The notes beneath the pieces are model-generated. The model saw only the letters and a program-made list of their open reading frames with translations. It was not told the origin of the DNA and did not search any database. Below are positions 37,009 to 40,166 of a DNA stretch of 40,166 bases, piece by piece. Made by a program: the position numbers and the translations under genes. The stretch is from assembly GCA_937928405.1 (NCBI GenBank), contig CALFWZ010000076.1:1-40166 (forward strand). Direction: 5' to 3'. The stretch's first letter is position 1. Each line of letters opens with the position of its first letter. Source of the DNA: an uncultured Saprospiraceae bacterium. Lineage in GTDB: Bacteria; Bacteroidota; Bacteroidia; Chitinophagales; Saprospiraceae.

Positions 37009-37041
37009 TAAAGTTAATAATTTGTTTACATTAAAACCAAA
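37009..37041 (-). promoter_or_regulatory. Candidate promoter of the retron operon
   Basis: On the minus strand TTTG (37038-37041) is followed after 21 bases by TAACTTTA (37009-37016), seven of eight matches to the Bacteroidota TAnnTTTG element at about the expected spacing. It would give a leader of about 80 bases before the WGR/HEAT gene. AT-rich DNA makes chance matches common. Confidence 0.4.
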
Positions 37042-37165
37042 TTTTAGCTTTCTTTTTTTTCAAAAAAATATAACAGAAAATTTAAATTGTTGATAATGAA
37101 TGAATTATACGAATAGTCTTAAAAAAAGTTTTTAAAGAAATTTCCTATCTTCCCAGAAAAAAAAC

Positions 37166-38464
37166 ATGATCTTTTCTCGTATCCTATTCCCACTATTAAT
37201 AACTATAATAATGTTGATTGCTAATACTGGTACTGCTCAAGAAGCGGTGACTCCTTTTCTTTTTGGTGACGCTTTGCCTGATGCGCCCGAGTTAGCAAAA
37301 CGAGGAGATCATAAAGTGGGCGTCCGAACAGTAGAATTGATGAATAAGGATCAGGTAGATATTCTTAATTCGAAGGATGGCGTAGAAGCGCGATATGATC
37401 GTCCTTTGACCGTAGAAGTTTGGTATCCGGCGGTGATTCCAGCGGATGCACAAGAATTGGTAACTTATGATGAAGTGCTTGGAATCAATGGAGATCCTAA
37501 GCGTCCGTTGATTCCTTTTACTTTTCAGGGGCGTGCTTTACGCGATGCGACTCCTAGTGCAGATCAAGGAAGTTTTCCGTTGGTGATTGTTTCGCATGGT
37601 TATGTAGGATCAAGGTTTCTGATGACTTATTTGACGGAGAATTTGGCGTCCAAGGGTTATGTGGTAGTTGCTATTGATCATACAGAATCTACTTTCCGAG
37701 ATGCTGCTCCATTTCCTAGTACGTTGTTAAATCGATCAAAAGATATTTTATTTGTTTTAGATGAAATGGCCAGTCTGGGAAAAGCGGATAGTAAATCTTT
37801 TTTATCAGGGATCGTGAATGCCGATCAAACAGGATTAATTGGGTACTCGATGGGAGGCTATGGATCGCTGAATGCAGCGGGTGCTGGATATAGTACAGGT
37901 GCTACTCAATTTTTTACAGGAATGACGGGGGGAAGTACGGCCTTAGCGGTGCGAGGTCATGCTCATCCGGATTATCGAAAATCAGTAGATCCACGAATTA
38001 AAGCGGTGGTGGCTTTTGCTCCTTGGGGAATGACGCAAAAAGTTTGGGATGCCGAAGGTTTAAAAGGATTAAAGGTACCGACGTTTTTTGTGGCGGGAAG
38101 TGAAGATGATATTTCTGGTTATGAAACGGGGATCAAGGCCATTTTTACCGGAGCTACAGAAACAGAACGCTATTTACTAACGTATGATAATGCTCGACAT
38201 AATGTAGCGCCGAATCCACCTCCAACTGCAACGCTAAAACCCGGATTACATTTTGACGAATACTATCGGTATGCAGAACCTGCCTGGGATCAACGTCGGA
38301 TGAATAATATCAATCAACATTTTGTTACTGCCTTTTTAGGAACGCATTTAAAGGGAAAAGATTTTTCTAAATTTTTAAAAATAAAACCCAATTCCAATGA
38401 AGAAACCTGGCCTGGATTTTTGCCAAGAGCAGGAACAGGATTGGAGTTGTTGTTTGCGGAGTAG
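37166..38464 (+). CDS. Exported alpha/beta hydrolase, PAF-acetylhydrolase/dienelactone hydrolase type
   Basis: 432 residues. The signal peptide runs from MIFSRILFPLL to about NTGTAQ. The nucleophile elbow GYSMGG (in GLIGYSMGGYGSLNAAG) lies near residue 228. An oxyanion-region VSHGYVGSR and VVAIDHTESTF precede it, a likely acid is in VAGSEDDISG, and the catalytic His is probably in NARHNVAP. The layout matches platelet-activating-factor acetylhydrolase-like and dienelactone-hydrolase-like esterases. The natural substrate is unknown. The gene is divergent from the retron operon, with a 244-base shared upstream region, and is followed by the photolyase gene after about 95 bases. Confidence 0.8.
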   Translation: MIFSRILFPLLITIIMLIANTGTAQEAVTPFLFGDALPDAPELAKRGDHKVGVRTVELMNKDQVDILNSKDGVEARYDRPLTVEVWYPAVIPADAQELVTYDEVLGINGDPKRPLIPFTFQGRALRDATPSADQGSFPLVIVSHGYVGSRFLMTYLTENLASKGYVVVAIDHTESTFRDAAPFPSTLLNRSKDILFVLDEMASLGKADSKSFLSGIVNADQTGLIGYSMGGYGSLNAAGAGYSTGATQFFTGMTGGSTALAVRGHAHPDYRKSVDPRIKAVVAFAPWGMTQKVWDAEGLKGLKVPTFFVAGSEDDISGYETGIKAIFTGATETERYLLTYDNARHNVAPNPPPTATLKPGLHFDEYYRYAEPAWDQRRMNNINQHFVTAFLGTHLKGKDFSKFLKIKPNSNEETWPGFLPRAGTGLELLFAE

Positions 38465-38558
38465 AGCGAATTGATGCAGAGCGTATTTATAAATTATCTC
38501 TACTGAACAATTCTACTTTTCTTAGGTTTATATGGAGCACTAAACTACCAATCTTTTT

Positions 38559-39896
38559 ATGTCAAAACCTATTACTATTTTTTGGTTCCGTCGTGACCTT
38601 CGATTAGATGACAATGCCGGTTTTTATCGCGCTTTGAAAAACGAAAAAAATGTACTGCCGCTATTTATTTTTGATAGAGCAATTCTTGATAAGTTAGCAA
38701 ATAAAAAAGATGCTCGAGTCGCATTTATTCATAATGAAATAAGCCGGTTGCATACTGAATTAAAAGAACAGGGTAGTACCATGTTGGTTCGTTATGGTAC
38801 TCCTGAAAAAATCTGGCGGGAGCTGATGAAGACTTATACGATCAAGTCTGTTTATACGAATCATGATTATGAACCTTACGCAAAAAAAAGAGATACTGCG
38901 GTAGCGTCTTTACTTTCTAAAAAAGATATTTCTTTTCATACATATAAAGATCATGTGATTTTTGAAAAGGATGAAGTGGTGAAAGGCGATGGAACTCCAT
39001 ACGTTGTTTTCACACCTTACAGCAAAGTTTGGAAAGCTAAATTAAAGAGCCGAATAACGCAAAGTGGGGAGACCTATTACTTAAAGCCTTATCCTAATAA
39101 AAAATACTTTAAAAATCTTTTCCAAACTAAACCAGAAAAAATAATCTCGCTGAAAGAAATGGGATTTGAGCCTACTGATCAGACTATTCCAAATCGATCG
39201 GTTACTCAAAAAATAATTAAAAATTATGATGAGACCCGAAATTTTCCAGCGATCAATGGAACTTCTAGATTGGGATTACATTTTCGGTTTGGTACGATCT
39301 CTATTCGCGATAAAGCGTTTAAGGCGAGTCGACTTAATGAGACTTTTTTAAATGAACTGATCTGGCGAGACTTTTATGCCATGATCCTGAGTCATTTTCC
39401 GCACGTAGCGGAGGGTCCTTTTCGTGCAAAGTATGCTCAAATAGAATGGAGAAATAACGAAGCTGAATTTAAGGCTTGGTGTGAGGGTAAAACCGGATAT
39501 CCTATCGTTGATGCCGGCATGCGAGAACTTAATACGACGGGACATATGCACAATCGAGTTCGAATGATCACGGCCAGTTTTTTGACCAAACATTTATTGA
39601 TTAATTGGCAATGGGGAGAAGCTTATTTTGCTGAAAAATTATTGGATTTTGATCTGGCTAGCAATAATGGTGGTTGGCAATGGGCTGCTGGGACAGGTAC
39701 GGATGCTGCTCCTTATTTTCGGATTTTTAATCCTTATACGCAGGCAGATAAATTTGATAAAGAAAAAGGGTATATAAAAAAGTGGGTTCCTGAATTTGGG
39801 ACGGATGAATACGTAGGAGCTATCGTGGATCATAAGGAAGCGCGGGAGCGTTGTTTGCGGGTTTATAAGGAGGGGTTGGCGAAGGCGGAGGGGTGA
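38559..39896 (+). CDS. phrB: Deoxyribodipyrimidine photolyase
   Basis: 445 residues, usual for class I CPD photolyases. The N-terminal antenna domain begins ITIFWFRRDLRLDDN. The FAD-binding C-terminal domain shows TSRLGLHFRFGTISIR, NELIWRDFYAMIL, DAGMRELNTTGHMHNRVRM and the closing NGGWQWAAGTGTDAAPYFR. The enzyme uses blue light to split pyrimidine dimers. The conserved Trp residues in WRDFY and WQWAAGTG are present. A cryptochrome-DASH assignment is less likely given the short antenna linker. It is the last gene in the window and is followed by tandem repeats. Confidence 0.93.
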   Translation: MSKPITIFWFRRDLRLDDNAGFYRALKNEKNVLPLFIFDRAILDKLANKKDARVAFIHNEISRLHTELKEQGSTMLVRYGTPEKIWRELMKTYTIKSVYTNHDYEPYAKKRDTAVASLLSKKDISFHTYKDHVIFEKDEVVKGDGTPYVVFTPYSKVWKAKLKSRITQSGETYYLKPYPNKKYFKNLFQTKPEKIISLKEMGFEPTDQTIPNRSVTQKIIKNYDETRNFPAINGTSRLGLHFRFGTISIRDKAFKASRLNETFLNELIWRDFYAMILSHFPHVAEGPFRAKYAQIEWRNNEAEFKAWCEGKTGYPIVDAGMRELNTTGHMHNRVRMITASFLTKHLLINWQWGEAYFAEKLLDFDLASNNGGWQWAAGTGTDAAPYFRIFNPYTQADKFDKEKGYIKKWVPEFGTDEYVGAIVDHKEARERCLRVYKEGLAKAEG

Positions 39897-39926
39897 AAAA
39901 TATCCTGTGTTTTTTCTTGTAAAGAT

Positions 39927-40166
39927 GCAGAGGCGCAGAGACACGTGTAGTGCGGTTTTTTTTGTGGGTGTGTTTGTTTTTGTTTTAATGATATAAAGGT
40001 TATATTTTTTTGTCGCGCAGAGGCGCAGAGACACGCGGTATGCAGTTTTTTGTTGGTGTAATTGTTTTTGTTTTTTGATATGAGGGTTATTTTTTTTGTT
40101 GTGCAGAGGCGCAGAGACATGTGTAGTGCGGTTTTTTTTGTGGGTGTGTTTGTTTTTGTTTTAATG
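39927..40166. repeat. Tandem repeat of about 86-90 bp, cut by the window end
   Basis: Three units start with GCAGAGGCGCAGAGACA at 39927, 40017 and 40103. Each continues into a G/T-rich tail (tgtttgtttttgtttt). Units 1 and 3 share the tail more closely (cgtgtagtgcgg / tgtgtagtgcgg, then tgggtgtgtttg) than either does with unit 2. The short core resembles an intergenic repeat common in Bacteroidota genomes. No gene is encoded; open frames here are artefacts of the repeat. Confidence 0.85.

Noticed and set aside
39639..40120. Minus-strand open reading frames with repeated SLRLC/TTKK peptides
   Set aside because: They are translations of the GCAGAGGCGCAGAGACA tandem repeat and overlap the photolyase gene on the other strand.

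Overview
The window looks like chromosomal DNA of a free-living member of the Bacteroidota, probably near Saprospiraceae/Lewinella. The evidence is a giant secreted adhesin with SprB-type repeats and a type B C-terminal sorting domain for the type IX secretion system (T9SS), followed by a PorP/SprF-family protein. AT-rich intergenic DNA, few Shine-Dalgarno sites and a TAnnTTTG-like promoter fit the same group. Taxonomy is inferred from gene content only. Both ends look like contig edges. The first 59 bases are an exact copy of bases 611-669, fused to a truncated tilS, and the last 240 bases are a tandem repeat that runs off the end.

Layout. 1-2405: broken tilS, a GtrA-like membrane protein and a PLP-dependent arginine decarboxylase. 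2614-7657 (minus strand): M32 carboxypeptidase, a UPF0158-VOC fusion, a DUF423 membrane protein, a predicted lipoprotein peptide deformylase, an exported thioredoxin-like protein and a methyltransferase. 7729-11097: a large helicase-nuclease of the Dna2 type. 11281-14212: the translation genes rplT, rpmI and infC, split by an opposite-strand membrane zinc-ribbon gene and bracketed by two MITE-like elements of about 200 bp in the same orientation. 14330-16876: clpC. 17397-18775: a STAS-domain protein and ribonuclease Z. 19240-29707: the 3096-residue adhesin and its PorP/SprF partner.

29781-36921 (minus strand) is the most interesting part: a retron-like operon. Transcription would run through a WGR/HEAT-repeat protein, a winged-helix SWIM zinc-finger protein, a structured noncoding stretch and a reverse transcriptase with the retron marks NAxxH, YADD and VTG. 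The WGR/HEAT plus winged-helix/SWIM pair matches what I recall as the type XIII retron architecture. The noncoding stretch holds two tandem, diverged copies of an RNA of about 200 nt. Each copy keeps a long hairpin through compensatory changes, and each is closed by its own end-pairing stem of unrelated sequence. I read this as a retron with two separate msr-msd units served by one RT.

37166-39896 (plus strand): an exported alpha/beta hydrolase of the PAF-acetylhydrolase/dienelactone hydrolase type and a DNA photolyase. I saw no tRNA, rRNA, CRISPR array or complete insertion sequence.
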